Shown here: positions 55,666 to 64,000 of the stretch, piece by piece
How the letters are laid out: each line of letters starts with the position of its first letter
Numbering within the stretch: the first letter of the stretch is position 1
Assembly (NCBI GenBank): GCA_040757085.1
Contig: JBFLXJ010000023.1
Span: 252,457 to 316,456, forward strand
Source: Bacillota bacterium
Lineage (GTDB): Bacteria; Bacillota; Sulfobacillia; JACIYH01
Length of the DNA stretch: 64,000 nt
Reading direction: 5' to 3'
Program-made: the position numbers and the translations under genes
The notes under the pieces: model-generated
What the model was told of the DNA's origin: nothing
Seen by the model: the letters and a program-made list of their open reading frames with translations, nothing else
Database searches by the model: none

Positions 55666-56958
55666 TTGGACGAAGAGATTTCGTTGCGGGAGATTGTTCT
55701 GGTGCTCTTGCGCAGGAAGTGGATCATCGCTGGGATCACCGCTGCCTCGCTGGTCGCTGCGGCGGTGTTGAGCTGGTGGGTGCTGCCCACCGTGTACGAA
55801 GCGAAAGTCACCATCGGGGTGCCTGTCTCAGCCAGTCCACCTCCGGCGCAGGGGGCGTCGCCCGTGGAGGTCCTGGTGAGGGCGGCCGGCGCCCCGCTTA
55901 GCCTGAGCGTGGAAGGGTACCGCCTGCACGTCAAGCACCCGGCCGTGCTCCAGGCCGCCTTAGAGAAGGTGGGAGTCAAGAAGAGCGTTGGCGAGTTTGC
56001 CAACGCGGTGAGCACGAAGGTGGTCAAGGATACCAGCCTGATCGAGATCACCGTGGAGGAGCGGGACCCGGCGCTGGCAGCACAGCTGGCCAATGCCCTG
56101 GCCGAGGAGTACATACGATACCTGCGCCAGCTGGGGGCGGGCCAGTCGAGCAGGGCTGCGGCCGTGCTGGAGGAACAGATGAAGCAGGCCGATGAGCGGC
56201 TGTCCGCTGCCATGGAGGAATGGAGAGACTTCCTTGCTTCGGTACCCGGGACCGACGAGTTAAAGGCAGAGTTAGAGGCTAGGGTCCACGACCTGACGAC
56301 CCTCAAGAGTGAGGCGGACCGTGTCGAGGTGGAGCTGGCCGCTACCGCGGCCAGTCTCGAGGCGGCGGAGGCGGATCTTGCCCGCATCTCACCGGTGATC
56401 GTCACCAGGCGGTCGCTGACGGACGACGACGTCCTGCGCGAGCTGGTGTCTGCCCTTTCGGGCGATCGGGCGTCCGCCCTGCGAGGGCTGAGTGTCACCA
56501 CAGAGGCCGTCAACGAAGCCTACACGGAGGCCATGAACCGGGTAGCGTCTTTGCGCTCGGACCTGGCAGGCTTGAGAACCCGGCTGGCAGGGGTCAGGCA
56601 GGCCGTGGTCGCGGCGCGAAACGAAGTGCAGAACCTGCGCGTGCAACTGGCGGAGCAGCAGGTCCAGGAGGACAAGCTGCAGACCAGGTTGCAGGCTGCC
56701 CGCGAGTCATATCTGACCCTGGCCCGCAAATATGAGGAGATAAGTGCAGCGGGGACGGGCGAACTGGTGGCTACGGGAATCCAGATCGTGGGTCCGGCCG
56801 AGGTGCCGGACACGCCGGTGAAGCCACGGCGGCTGCTGAACGTGGCCGTGGCCACGGTGCTGGGGCTCATGGTAGGCGTATTTGTCGCCTTCTTCGCCGA
56901 CTACTGGGAGCGCTCTGCGGCCGTGCCCTCGTCCGGTCAGGGCGGCCTGGCGACGTGA
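55666..56958 (+). CDS. Wzz-type polysaccharide chain-length determinant protein
   Basis: The 430-residue protein begins at TTG 55666 (EISLREIVLVLLRRKWIIAG) and has an N-terminal transmembrane helix. A long coiled-coil region (residues ~150-350, Ala/Glu/Arg-rich) follows, and a second helix near the end (RRLLNVAVATVLGLMVGVFVAF) after the motif DTPVKPRR. This is the PCP/Wzz architecture that sets length of exported polysaccharide. The tyrosine-kinase partner is not encoded here. The next gene is the LuxR-type regulator. The substrate is unknown. Confidence 0.85.
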   Translation: MDEEISLREIVLVLLRRKWIIAGITAASLVAAAVLSWWVLPTVYEAKVTIGVPVSASPPPAQGASPVEVLVRAAGAPLSLSVEGYRLHVKHPAVLQAALEKVGVKKSVGEFANAVSTKVVKDTSLIEITVEERDPALAAQLANALAEEYIRYLRQLGAGQSSRAAAVLEEQMKQADERLSAAMEEWRDFLASVPGTDELKAELEARVHDLTTLKSEADRVEVELAATAASLEAAEADLARISPVIVTRRSLTDDDVLRELVSALSGDRASALRGLSVTTEAVNEAYTEAMNRVASLRSDLAGLRTRLAGVRQAVVAARNEVQNLRVQLAEQQVQEDKLQTRLQAARESYLTLARKYEEISAAGTGELVATGIQIVGPAEVPDTPVKPRRLLNVAVATVLGLMVGVFVAFFADYWERSAAVPSSGQGGLAT

Positions 56959-57015
56959 CCGCCATGCAGCCCGATGCGCACGGAAGCCGGTGCCGACGCG
57001 GGGGTACGGAGTATG

Positions 57016-57642
57016 GGCCTTAAGGTGCTTTTGGCCGGCGGTGAGGCATTGTTCAGGGAAAGCCTGGCGGCGGCCCTTCGTGCCGCCGGGTTGCAGGTGA
57101 AGACCTGCTCTGCTTCGGTTGACGATGTGGTGGCAGCCGCCACCCAGTTCGTACCCGACGCGATAGTGTGCAGCGTTCCGACCGTCGATAGGGGGGTGCT
57201 GGACCTCCTGCGACTGCTGCACGAGAAGCTGGCGCGCGGGAACGTGCTGCTGGTGGTGGGACGCAGCGACCCGGCGGGTGCCTATCACGCTCTCCGGGCG
57301 GGTGCCGCTGGCTATGTGCCGCGTGCTATGGGACTGGATCAGCTACTGCATGCTGTGGCGGTAGTGGCGGCAGGGCACTGTCTGGTGCCCGCAGGGGTTC
57401 TCGCCGACCTGCTGCGGGCGGAGGTGGGGCGGCCTGGCCTGACCGAGGGCGAACTGACGAGGAGGCAGGTCCGTATCCTGGGAGCCATCGGCCAGGGCCT
57501 GAGCGATCGGCAGATCGCGCGGGCCCTGGGTCTCAGCGAACCGCTTGTGAAGTCGGAAGTGAAAGCCATCCTGCGTAAGACCGGCACCCGCAACCGGGCC
57601 GAAGCGGTTGCTACCGCCCTCAAGCGCGGCGTCATCAGCTAG
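57016..57642 (+). CDS. LuxR/NarL-type regulator with degenerate receiver domain
   Basis: The 208-residue protein has a C-terminal LuxR helix-turn-helix (LTRRQVRILGAIGQGLSDRQ, then AIRALG-like residues and VKSEVKAILRKTG). The N-terminal half folds like a receiver, but the acidic pair is replaced (LLAGGEALFRESL) and the phosphorylatable Asp is missing (AIVCSVPTVDRG). It is therefore a pseudo-receiver, likely regulated by a ligand, partner or level. It follows the wzz-like gene by 57 bases and may control surface polysaccharide. ATG 57016 has ACGGAG upstream. Confidence 0.85.
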   Translation, partial: GLKVLLAGGEALFRESLAAALRAAGLQVKTCSASVDDVVAAATQFVPDAIVCSVPTVDRGVLDLLRLLHEKLARGNVLLVVGRSDPAGAYHALRAGAAGYVPRAMGLDQLLHAVAVVAAGHCLVPAGVLADLLRAEVGRPGLTEGELTRRQVRILGAIGQGLSDRQIARALGLSEPLVKSEVKAILRKTGTRNRAEAVATALKRGVIS

Positions 57643-57764
57643 CCCCGTCTCCTGCGCGGGGGAACGCCGGGTTCCCGAGGGCGCGATGCGTCTCGGGTGG
57701 GCGGTTGCCAGTCGCGGGGAGAGGGTTCCGTCAGGCGGTTCGGGGCAGTCCGCGAGGATGTTGC

Positions 57765-58568
57765 TCAGGCCGGAGGGGCTGCCGGCTGGGCTGTGGCGAG
57801 GCGGGCCAGGATGGCGTCGGCTACCTTCTTTCCGGAGAGCAGCATGCCCCCGAAGATGGGGCCCATGCGGTGGCCGCCGAATACGGCGTTGGCGGCCATG
57901 CCGCACACCCACAGGCCGGGGTAGACCTCGCGGGTGTTGACCAGGGTGGCGGCTTCCGCCTGCTCGGCCCACAGGCTGCGTTCCCCCTCGATGCGTCCCG
58001 ATGGCGTCAGGAGTTGCGCCCGGAGCTTATCCTGCACGATGTGGACTACCGCGCACTCGTGGCCGGTGGAGTCGATGACTTCCCTTGCTTCCACCCCGAT
58101 AGGATCCACGTGTAGCCGCGCCATGTGGGCAGCCGTCCACAGCAGGACCAGCCCCAACACCCGTCCGTCCCGCACCAGCACGTCTTCCACCGTGATCAGG
58201 TTAAATACCTTGGCGCCCGCCTTGATGGCCCGGGAGGCGATGGTGGTTATCGCTTCCACCGAATCCGCGGTATAATATCCTTCGACATAGGGCCGGGTGC
58301 GCACGTCGAATTCGTCCAGGATCGCTTTGGCGTCCTCCTGCACGACGATGTGGTTGAACATCATGCCCCCGCCCCACATGCCGCCGCCGATGCTCAGCCG
58401 GCTCTCGAAGACCGCCACCTTCCTGCCGGCCCGCGCCAGGTAGTAGGCGGCCGTGAGGCCCGAGGGGCCAGCGCCCACCACCGCCACGTCCGACTTCAGG
58501 TGGTTGAGCAGGTCTTCCGTGTACCTTTCCACGATGGCCCGCGATACAGTGACGTCATCCAGCCGCAT
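57765..58568 (-). CDS. thi4: Sulfide-dependent adenosine diphosphate thiazole synthase (Thi4 type)
   Basis: The 267-residue enzyme makes the thiamine thiazole from NAD, glycine and sulfide. FAD/NAD motif [35 protein letters not shown], then [10 protein letters not shown] and [20 protein letters not shown] are complete. The site that is cysteine in suicidal eukaryotic Thi4 is His153 here ([10 protein letters not shown]), as in the archaeal enzymes that use free sulfide. ATG 58568 follows GGGAGGTCAGAGG. Only 14 bases separate it from the longest possible start of the divergent NUDIX gene (58583), so its promoter must lie inside or beyond that gene. Confidence 0.92.
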   Translation of the reverse strand: MRLDDVTVSRAIVERYTEDLLNHLKSDVAVVGAGPSGLTAAYYLARAGRKVAVFESRLSIGGGMWGGGMMFNHIVVQEDAKAILDEFDVRTRPYVEGYYTADSVEAITTIASRAIKAGAKVFNLITVEDVLVRDGRVLGLVLLWTAAHMARLHVDPIGVEAREVIDSTGHECAVVHIVQDKLRAQLLTPSGRIEGERSLWAEQAEAATLVNTREVYPGLWVCGMAANAVFGGHRMGPIFGGMLLSGKKVADAILARLATAQPAAPPA

Positions 58569-58678
58569 CCTCTGACCTCCCTGTGAGAGTGGATTTCGTA
58601 CCCGCGAGATCCTCGGCTCGCCAGCCGCCCGCGGCCCGCTCTCGTCGGCGACCGCCCGGGCGGGTCTCCCTGCCGCGG

Positions 58679-59224
58679 ATGCGGGTACTGCGCCTGGAGG
58701 GGTGCACCGCGGGCCTGCACTGCGAGGGATGGAACGTGAACGACGACTGCCGGGAGCAGAACCCGCCCGCCGCTGACCTGCCCGCCGGCGAGGGCCAGCT
58801 GGCGCGTCTGGCGGTGAGTACGGCCGTGTTCGACCGCCAGGGACGCGTCCTGCTCGTCCACCAGACTTACGGGGCGCGCTGGTGGGCCCTGCCCGGCGGC
58901 TGGGTGGATCCGGGGGAGGACCTGGCGGAGGCGGCGCGCCGCGAGTGCAGCGAAGAGACGGGCTACGAGGTCCGCATCCTGCGCCCTTCCGGGATCTACT
59001 GGCGCCTCCCCAAGCGCCTGCTGGTGGTGGTGTTCCTGGGCGCCATCACCGGGGGTTCTCCCCGCCCGAGTGCCGAGACGGACGGGTGCGCCTTCTTCTC
59101 CCTGGACGCCCTGCCCTCGCCCCTGTCCCCCTGCCTGGAGGAGCGGCTGCGCGACGCCCGCGAGGTCAGCCTGGGTGGGCCCGCCCGTTACCGCCTTCAG
59201 ATGAACCCGGAGCCCGCCCCGTAG
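58679..59224 (+). CDS. NUDIX hydrolase
   Basis: The 181-residue protein has the NUDIX box [20 protein letters not shown] then ETGYEV, with all GX5EX7REUXEEXGU residues. The substrate is unknown; the neighbouring thi4 and TPP riboswitch suggest thiamine compounds, but this is a guess. The start is unclear: ATG 58679, GTG 58583 and GTG 58813 are possible, none with a good ribosome binding site. A GC-rich hairpin (AGCCCGCC...GGCGGGCT, around 59209-59233) overlaps its stop. Confidence 0.8.
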   Translation: MRVLRLEGCTAGLHCEGWNVNDDCREQNPPAADLPAGEGQLARLAVSTAVFDRQGRVLLVHQTYGARWWALPGGWVDPGEDLAEAARRECSEETGYEVRILRPSGIYWRLPKRLLVVVFLGAITGGSPRPSAETDGCAFFSLDALPSPLSPCLEERLRDAREVSLGGPARYRLQMNPEPAP

Positions 59225-59348
59225 TGAGGCGGGCTCTCGTTCCCGGGTTCCCCTTCCCGGCCGGCCCCGGTCCCGGTGACTGCTCTCCCGGATGGGTCCC
59301 TGGCCCCGTGGGCCTGTGCGTCCGGTGCGGTCGCGTGCCCGGTTGCCC

Positions 59349-59441
59349 TCCCTACGCTGGCATTACCCAGATCAGGTTCCAAGGGTTGAGCATGGCCGCT
59401 CTCTCAGCCCGCAGCGCGTCTCACCGCGAGCACCCCTGGGC
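59349..59441 (-). ncRNA. TPP (thi-box) riboswitch
   Basis: Read on the minus strand, the conserved elements appear in order: CCAGGGGTGC, GGCTGAGAG, ACCTGATCTGGGTAATGCC and AGCGTAGGGA. This is the complete TPP aptamer. The nearest thiamine gene downstream in that direction is thi4, about 780 bases away and beyond the oppositely oriented NUDIX gene. Confidence 0.93.
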
Positions 59442-59635
59442 GATTCACTTTGCTCCAATGTAACACGTGTGAGGCCCGGCGGCAATACCGAGGAGAGCAG
59501 GGCAGTGACTGTCTCGACGACATCGGCTGCAAGTTCCACCCCTTCCGCTGCCGCTTTGCGGTTGTAGACGAGGGCGGGGATGCTGTCCGGGAGGCCGTTT
59601 GGGTATCTGGTCGGGATGTAATACCCGTCGCCCAC
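59372..59635 (-). pseudogene. HEPN-domain protein remnant
   Basis: The frame reads GYYIPTRYPNGLPDSIPAL and AAAEGVELAADVVETVTALL, the typical C-terminal end of HEPN-domain proteins (often toxins or nucleotide-binding partners). The N-terminal half is absent and the upstream frames are broken by stops. Its reading frame runs into the TPP aptamer. It is likely a decayed fragment. Confidence 0.5.
59457..59485 (-). promoter_or_regulatory. Promoter of the TPP riboswitch transcript
   Basis: On the minus strand TTGCCG (59485-59480) and TACATT (59462-59457) are 17 bases apart. Transcription would begin about ten bases ahead of the aptamer. Confidence 0.55.
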
Positions 59636-59852
59636 GACTCACGCTTTTGGGCGACTCGATCGAGATAGCCTTGCGACAGCAACTGGTGAGCGACTCCACG
59701 GCGAATAGGTTAGGTGCTGGCCTTGGCTCGGGTGTGGACTACCAGGGAAGCGTTGACCGTGCTGAGGCGGGCGCGGGCGGCCCACTGATTGCCCCTGCTA
59801 GTAGCCTGCTTGGTTGTCTGCAGTTCGCGGCGGGTGGTCCGGTGCGAACATA

Positions 59853-59881
59853 TTTACGTGCCACCGGAGGTATGGTATACT
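59853..59881 (+). promoter_or_regulatory. Sigma-A-type promoter of the dnaE-like gene
   Basis: TTTACG (59853) and TATACT (59876) are 17 bases apart, with TGG as an extended -10. The start codon is 34 bases farther. Confidence 0.7.
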
Positions 59882-59914
59882 CTGTTCCAGAACGCAAGTT
59901 CGGGAGGGCGTCTG

Positions 59915-62900
59915 GTGTTCGTACACCTGCACGTGCATTCCCCGTTTTCTTTCCTCGACGGAGGGAGCAGGCTGGAGGACCTGGTCGGGCTGGCTGCCCG
60001 TTACGACATGCCGGCGCTGGCCATCACCGATCACCATAACGTTTCCGCTGTCGTCAGGTTCCGGCGTCTGGCCGGGGCGGCGGGGATCAAGCCCATCATA
60101 GGCGCCGAGGTGGTGGTGGAGGCCGCCGTGCCCCTCGCCGTTGGCAGCCCGGCTCCCCTCGCAGGTGGGTGCCCGGCTCCCGTCGCCGGCGGCCGCGGGG
60201 CGGGAGTTGCTGGTGACGCCGACCGTGGGGGTCACCTCGTCCTGCTCGCCCGCGATGCCGTGGGGTACGCGAACCTGTGCAGGCTGCTCACCGCCGCCCA
60301 CCTGGGCAACCCGCGCGGGCAGCCCCTTGTGCGCTGGGCCGACCTGGAGCGCTATCACGAGGGGCTCATCGCCCTGTCAGGGTGTCGCCGGGGGGAGGTC
60401 CCGCGCCTTATCCTGGCCCGCCGCTACCGGGAGGCAGAGGAGGTGGCGCGGCGCCTGCAGGCCATCTTCTCCGGCGCCGCCGGATCCGGCACCTGCGGCT
60501 CCCCCTGCTCGGACTCCTCTGATGCCGCCTGTGGCGTCGGCCTTGCCGGCAGGAGTGCTGCCGGGGAAGCGAACTTCTACCTGGAGTTGCAGGGGAACCT
60601 GCTGCCCCGGGAGATGGCCCTCAACCGCGCCCTGGCCGAGCTGGGCGAGCACCTGGGCATCCCCCTGGTGGCGTCGGCCAACGTGCACTACGCACGGCGG
60701 GAGGACTTCCCCGTCCACGACCTGCTCACCTGCGTGCGTACCCTCACCCGGGTGGACGACGTCCACCCCGAGCGGCGCCTGAATGCCCAGAACTACCTGC
60801 GCTCCCCCGCCGAGATGAAGGCCCTGTTCGCCGAGTGGCCCGGGGCCCTGCGCAATACCCTCGAGATCGCCGCCCGCTGTCAGCCCGCCCTGGAGGGCGT
60901 GATCCCCGGGCGCCGGGGGGCCGATGCGGCATTTCCCGGGACGGAGGCGCCGCTGGGAATGAGGGCGGCCGAGTTTCTGCGCCAGAAGGTGTACGAGGGA
61001 GCCCGGCAGCGGTACGGCACCGTGACCGAGGAGATCAGGCAGCGGCTGGAGCACGAACTTGACATCATCTGCCGGCTGGGGTTCGAGGACTACTTCCTCC
61101 TGGTGTGGGATGTGGCCCGCTTCGCCCGCGAGCGGGGCATCCGCTATGCCGGGCGCGGTTCGGCGGCCGATTCCGCGGTGGCCTACTGCCTCTTCATCAC
61201 CGGGGTGGATTCCATCCGCCGGGGCCTGCTATTCGAGCGGTTCATGAGCCCGGAGCGGGCGGAGAAGCCGGACATCGACATCGACTTCGACGCCCGCTAC
61301 CGGGACGAGGTCACCCGGTACGTCTACGAAAAGTACGGCGCCGACCACGTAGCCGGGGTGGCCACTTACAACACCTTCGGAGCGCGGGCGGCCGTGCGCG
61401 ACCTGGGCAAGGCCCTGGACCTGCCCCCGGCGGAAATCGACCGCTTCGCCAAGCGCTTGCCCTACTCCCTGAACGCCGACGACCTGGACCGTGCCTTTGC
61501 CAGTGTGCCGGAACTGCGCGATTCCGGCCTGGATCCCCACCGGTTCCGCTTGCTCAGCGAGATCGGCCGCAGGGTGGCGGGCTTCCCGCGGCACCTGGGG
61601 ACCCACCTGGGCGGGGTGGTGATCAGCCGCCGCCCCCTGGTGGAGGTGAGCCCCCTGCAGATGGCGGCCAAGGGGATCACCATCGTCCAGTTCGACAAGG
61701 ACGACGTGGAGGCCCTGGGGCTGGTGAAGCTGGACCTGCTCTGCCTGCGCACCATGGGGGCGATCGAGGAAGCCTCCCGGCAGATCACCCTCCGGGACCC
61801 CGGCTTCCGGTACGACGACATCCCTCCCGACGACCCCGCCACCTTCGAGATGATCAACGAGGGGCGCACCATCGGGGTGTTCCAGCTCGAGAGCCCCGCC
61901 CAGCGGGCGCTGCAGGCCCGCCTGGGGGCGTCCCACCAGGAGGACCTGGTGGCCAGCGTGGCCCTCATCCGGCCCGGCCCCATCAAGGGAAACATGGTGG
62001 AACCTTTCATCGCCCGCCGCCAGGGGAAGGAGCCCGCCCAGTACCTCCATCCCGCCCTGCGTCCCATCCTGGAAAAGACGTACGGGGTGGTGCTGTTCCA
62101 GGAGCAGGTGATCGAGATTGCCACCGCCGTGGCCGGCTTTACCCCCGGAGAGGCCGACCGCCTGCGGCGGGTGATGACCCACGCCCGCTCCCAGCGGGAG
62201 ATGGAGGAGATTGGCCGCCACTTCGTGGAGAAGGCCCGCGCCCGCGGGGTGAGTGAGGAGGTGGCCCGCGCCATCTTCGCCCAGATCGCCGGGTACGCCA
62301 GCTACGGTTTTTGCGAGGCCCACGCCGCCGCCTTCGCCGACATCGCCTACCGGACGGCCTACCTGGTGCGGCACTATCCGGCCGAATTCTACGCGGCCAT
62401 CCTCACCCTGCAGCCCATGGGCTACTATCCTCCCGAAACGGTGGTAGTGGAAGCCCGCCGCCGGGGGATCGCCGTGCTCCCGCCCGACATCAACCGCAGC
62501 GCGGACCGCTTCACGGTGGAGGTAGCAGACGGACCCCCACATACGGACGGGCGCCCGGCCATCCGCACTTCCCTGCGGGCGGTGAAGGGGATGCCGGAGA
62601 AGGGCGTGGAGGCAATCCTGGCTGTCCGCCGCCAGGGCGGCCCCTTCGTCTCCCTGGCCGACTTCTGCCGCCGTCTCGCCTGCCCCCCCGACGCCTCGAC
62701 CGCCGCCGGCTGGCTCGCCTGCCCCCCCGACGCCCGCCCGGGGCTTAGGGGACTGGATCAGGACGTGATCGAGAACCTCATCCTGTGCGGGGCCTTCGAT
62801 TCCCTCCATCCCAACCGCCGCCTGCTCATGTGGCAGCTACCCGCCGTCCTCCGGGAATGCCGGAGCGATCTGCTCCCCGGCATATCCTCGCTTGCCGGGG

Positions 62901-63418
62901 GTGCCACCCGGGGAAGAGGATCGTGGGTTGCCGGGGGCGGACCCCCACCAGTGCTACCTGCGCTGGGGGTAGAGTGGTCAGGTCCGGGTGTGGTGGCGGC
63001 TGTGGCCGACTTCACGCCCCTGGAGAAGCTGGCCTGGGAGCACGAGATCCTGGGATTCGGCGTGAGCGGGCACCTCATGGGCCACCTGCGCCCTTACCTG
63101 CAGAAGCGGGGGTACCGGTCCAGCCGGGAGGTGGCCAGCATGCCGGAAGGAAGCCGGGTGAAGGTGGCCGGCCTGGCCGTGCGGCCCCACCGCCCCCCTA
63201 CCAAGAGCGGCCGCATCGTGGTGTTCCTTTCCCTGGAGGACGAGTTCGGCCTGGTGGATGTCACCGTTTTCGAAAACGTATACCGCCGGTACGGCGGTCA
63301 CATCTTCGGAGAAGCCGTGCCGCCTCTGGCGGCCGGGGGGGTCTTAGAGCGTCGCGGGAGGGCGGTATCGGTTACGGCGCGGTGGATAGCTCCTCTGCCG
63401 CGCCTGATACTGAACTAA
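59915..63418 (+). CDS. dnaE: DnaE-type (error-prone class) DNA polymerase III alpha subunit
   Basis: The 1167-residue protein starts at GTG 59915 after GGGAGGG. The N-terminal PHP domain has HLHVHSPFSFLDG and ITDHHN. The palm holds the aspartates in PDIDIDFDARYRDEV and YAGRGSAADSAVAYCL. FPRHLGTHLGGVVIS and SYGFCEAHAAAFADIAYRTA follow. The C-terminal end is an OB fold (VFLSLEDEFGLVDVTVFENV), with no tau-binding tail. This is the layout of DnaE2/ImuC-type translesion polymerases. There are Ala/Gly/Pro-rich insertions at 60131-60210 and a CPPDA-containing duplicated stretch near 62680-62740. ImuA or ImuB partners are not present here. Confidence 0.9.
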   Translation: MFVHLHVHSPFSFLDGGSRLEDLVGLAARYDMPALAITDHHNVSAVVRFRRLAGAAGIKPIIGAEVVVEAAVPLAVGSPAPLAGGCPAPVAGGRGAGVAGDADRGGHLVLLARDAVGYANLCRLLTAAHLGNPRGQPLVRWADLERYHEGLIALSGCRRGEVPRLILARRYREAEEVARRLQAIFSGAAGSGTCGSPCSDSSDAACGVGLAGRSAAGEANFYLELQGNLLPREMALNRALAELGEHLGIPLVASANVHYARREDFPVHDLLTCVRTLTRVDDVHPERRLNAQNYLRSPAEMKALFAEWPGALRNTLEIAARCQPALEGVIPGRRGADAAFPGTEAPLGMRAAEFLRQKVYEGARQRYGTVTEEIRQRLEHELDIICRLGFEDYFLLVWDVARFARERGIRYAGRGSAADSAVAYCLFITGVDSIRRGLLFERFMSPERAEKPDIDIDFDARYRDEVTRYVYEKYGADHVAGVATYNTFGARAAVRDLGKALDLPPAEIDRFAKRLPYSLNADDLDRAFASVPELRDSGLDPHRFRLLSEIGRRVAGFPRHLGTHLGGVVISRRPLVEVSPLQMAAKGITIVQFDKDDVEALGLVKLDLLCLRTMGAIEEASRQITLRDPGFRYDDIPPDDPATFEMINEGRTIGVFQLESPAQRALQARLGASHQEDLVASVALIRPGPIKGNMVEPFIARRQGKEPAQYLHPALRPILEKTYGVVLFQEQVIEIATAVAGFTPGEADRLRRVMTHARSQREMEEIGRHFVEKARARGVSEEVARAIFAQIAGYASYGFCEAHAAAFADIAYRTAYLVRHYPAEFYAAILTLQPMGYYPPETVVVEARRRGIAVLPPDINRSADRFTVEVADGPPHTDGRPAIRTSLRAVKGMPEKGVEAILAVRRQGGPFVSLADFCRRLACPPDASTAAGWLACPPDARPGLRGLDQDVIENLILCGAFDSLHPNRRLLMWQLPAVLRECRSDLLPGISSLAGGATRGRGSWVAGGGPPPVLPALGVEWSGPGVVAAVADFTPLEKLAWEHEILGFGVSGHLMGHLRPYLQKRGYRSSREVASMPEGSRVKVAGLAVRPHRPPTKSGRIVVFLSLEDEFGLVDVTVFENVYRRYGGHIFGEAVPPLAAGGVLERRGRAVSVTARWIAPLPRLILN

Positions 63419-63503
63419 CTCTCGCGGGACCCCGCCACCGCTCCGAGCCCTCACCGCAAGGGCGCGGACGCCACCGGACCTGGCCGGTAGGGGCACGGTG
63501 CCG

Positions 63504-63857
63504 CTACGGGCCGTCGCCGGGGGCGGCACCCGGAGGCAGCCACTGCTGGCCGTACTGCTCGAGGGAATTGACCAGCGGGAGGAGGGCCCTGCCCTTTTCC
63601 GTCAGGCTGTACTCCACCCGGGGAGGGACCTCAGCGTAAACCCGCCGGGCGATGATCCCCAGACCGTCGAGTTGGTGGAGGCGATCTGACAGGGTCTTGG
63701 GGCTGATGCCGGGAAGGCTCCGCTGCAGCTCGTGGAAACGCATGGGTCCCCTGGCCAGGTGACCGATGATCAGGAGAGTCCACTTGGCTGCCACCAGCCT
63801 GGCGGTGCGCGCTGCGGCGTCGCTTTGCGGGGCGGCGTCGCTGCCTGGCGAGGTCAT
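63504..63857 (-). CDS. HxlR-family transcriptional regulator
   Basis: A 117-residue winged-helix protein: KWTLLIIGHLARGPMRFHEL, LPGISPKTLSDRLHQLDGLG and VPPRVEYSLTEKGRALLPL are the HxlR pattern. Such regulators often sense redox or aldehydes through an N-terminal cysteine, but no cysteine is present in this protein. ATG 63857 follows GGGGGGAGAGAAG. It probably controls a divergent gene beyond the window's right edge. Confidence 0.88.
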   Translation of the reverse strand: MTSPGSDAAPQSDAAARTARLVAAKWTLLIIGHLARGPMRFHELQRSLPGISPKTLSDRLHQLDGLGIIARRVYAEVPPRVEYSLTEKGRALLPLVNSLEQYGQQWLPPGAAPGDGP

Positions 63858-63955
63858 CTTCTCTCTCCCCCCGGAGACCGGCCGCAAGGGCGGTGCTTGG
63901 ATGGGTAAGGGCCGGCATGCCCGTCGGTCAGGGGAAGGAACATTGCATGCCTGTT

Positions 63956-63966
63956 ACATAATATGT
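63956..63966. promoter_or_regulatory. Palindrome in the hxlR upstream region
   Basis: ACATA-A-TATGT is a perfect inverted repeat about 100 bases upstream of hxlR and overlaps a -10-like element; it is a candidate HxlR operator. Confidence 0.4.
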
Positions 63967-64000
63967 GGGTATCGCGGCAGCCGTCACCGCGGGCATCGTC

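Larger units (their letters stand above)
59225..59914. other. Region between NUDIX and dnaE: TPP riboswitch, HEPN remnant, dnaE promoter
   Basis: No intact gene is seen in these 690 bases. Their content is listed as separate entries. Confidence 0.6.

Noticed and set aside
61229-62809. A 526-codon minus-strand open frame opposite dnaE.
   Set aside because: It is antisense to conserved polymerase motifs and has no recognisable domain or ribosome binding site.

Overview
The window is about 64 kb of GC-rich chromosome (roughly two thirds G+C by eye). It most resembles a high-GC member of the Firmicutes/Bacillota. The evidence is a purine operon in the Bacillus subtilis gene order, a ykkC-type PRPP riboswitch, a SigI/RsgI sigma/anti-sigma pair, S-layer-homology (SLH) anchored proteases, PcrA and NAD-dependent LigA, and strong GGAGG-type ribosome binding sites with frequent GTG and TTG starts. 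I cannot name the species. No tRNA, rRNA or CRISPR array was seen.

Layout. 1-3.9 kb: molybdenum cofactor operon (moeA-PBP fusion, cut by the window start; moaA; moaC; mogA-like gene with a CTG start). 4.1-5.4 kb: exported glycosidase-like protein. 5.5-7.7 kb: hpt and guaA, purine salvage and GMP synthesis. 7.8-13.8 kb, minus strand: an MFS exporter and the branched-chain amino acid ABC transporter livKHMGF. 14.1-27.3 kb: de novo purine operon purE-B-(C-S fused)-Q-L-F-M-N-H-D, lacking purK, ending in a queT-type transporter gene. It starts from a good sigma-A promoter and a PRPP riboswitch. 27.3-40.8 kb: DNA repair and housekeeping genes (XPB helicase and partner, GNAT, ABC-class ATPase, tldD/tldE, pcrA, ligA). 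40.8-42.8 kb, minus strand: bactofilin-like, ParM-like actin and DUF1844 genes.

43.2-54.6 kb is the most distinctive region. It holds three subtilisin-family (S8) exported proteases around a sigma-I factor and its membrane anti-sigma factor RsgI. The first protease, rsgI and the second protease are each preceded by the same promoter-like pattern, an ACCCCCC box and a CGTA box 18-19 bases apart, which fits the SigI promoter type. The third protease is degenerate at the oxyanion position and lies behind a cyclic di-GMP-I riboswitch with its own terminator. Together this suggests a cell-surface protease system controlled by SigI and c-di-GMP. Next comes a graveyard of mobile DNA (IS21 istA/istB remnants and a group II intron 3' end), then a Wzz-like polysaccharide chain-length protein and a LuxR-type regulator with a degenerate receiver.

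57.8-64 kb: sulfide-dependent thiazole synthase (thi4) on the minus strand, a NUDIX gene on the plus strand, and beyond the NUDIX gene a TPP riboswitch with its own promoter pointing back toward thi4. Then a HEPN remnant, an error-prone DnaE-type polymerase with a good promoter, and an HxlR regulator.
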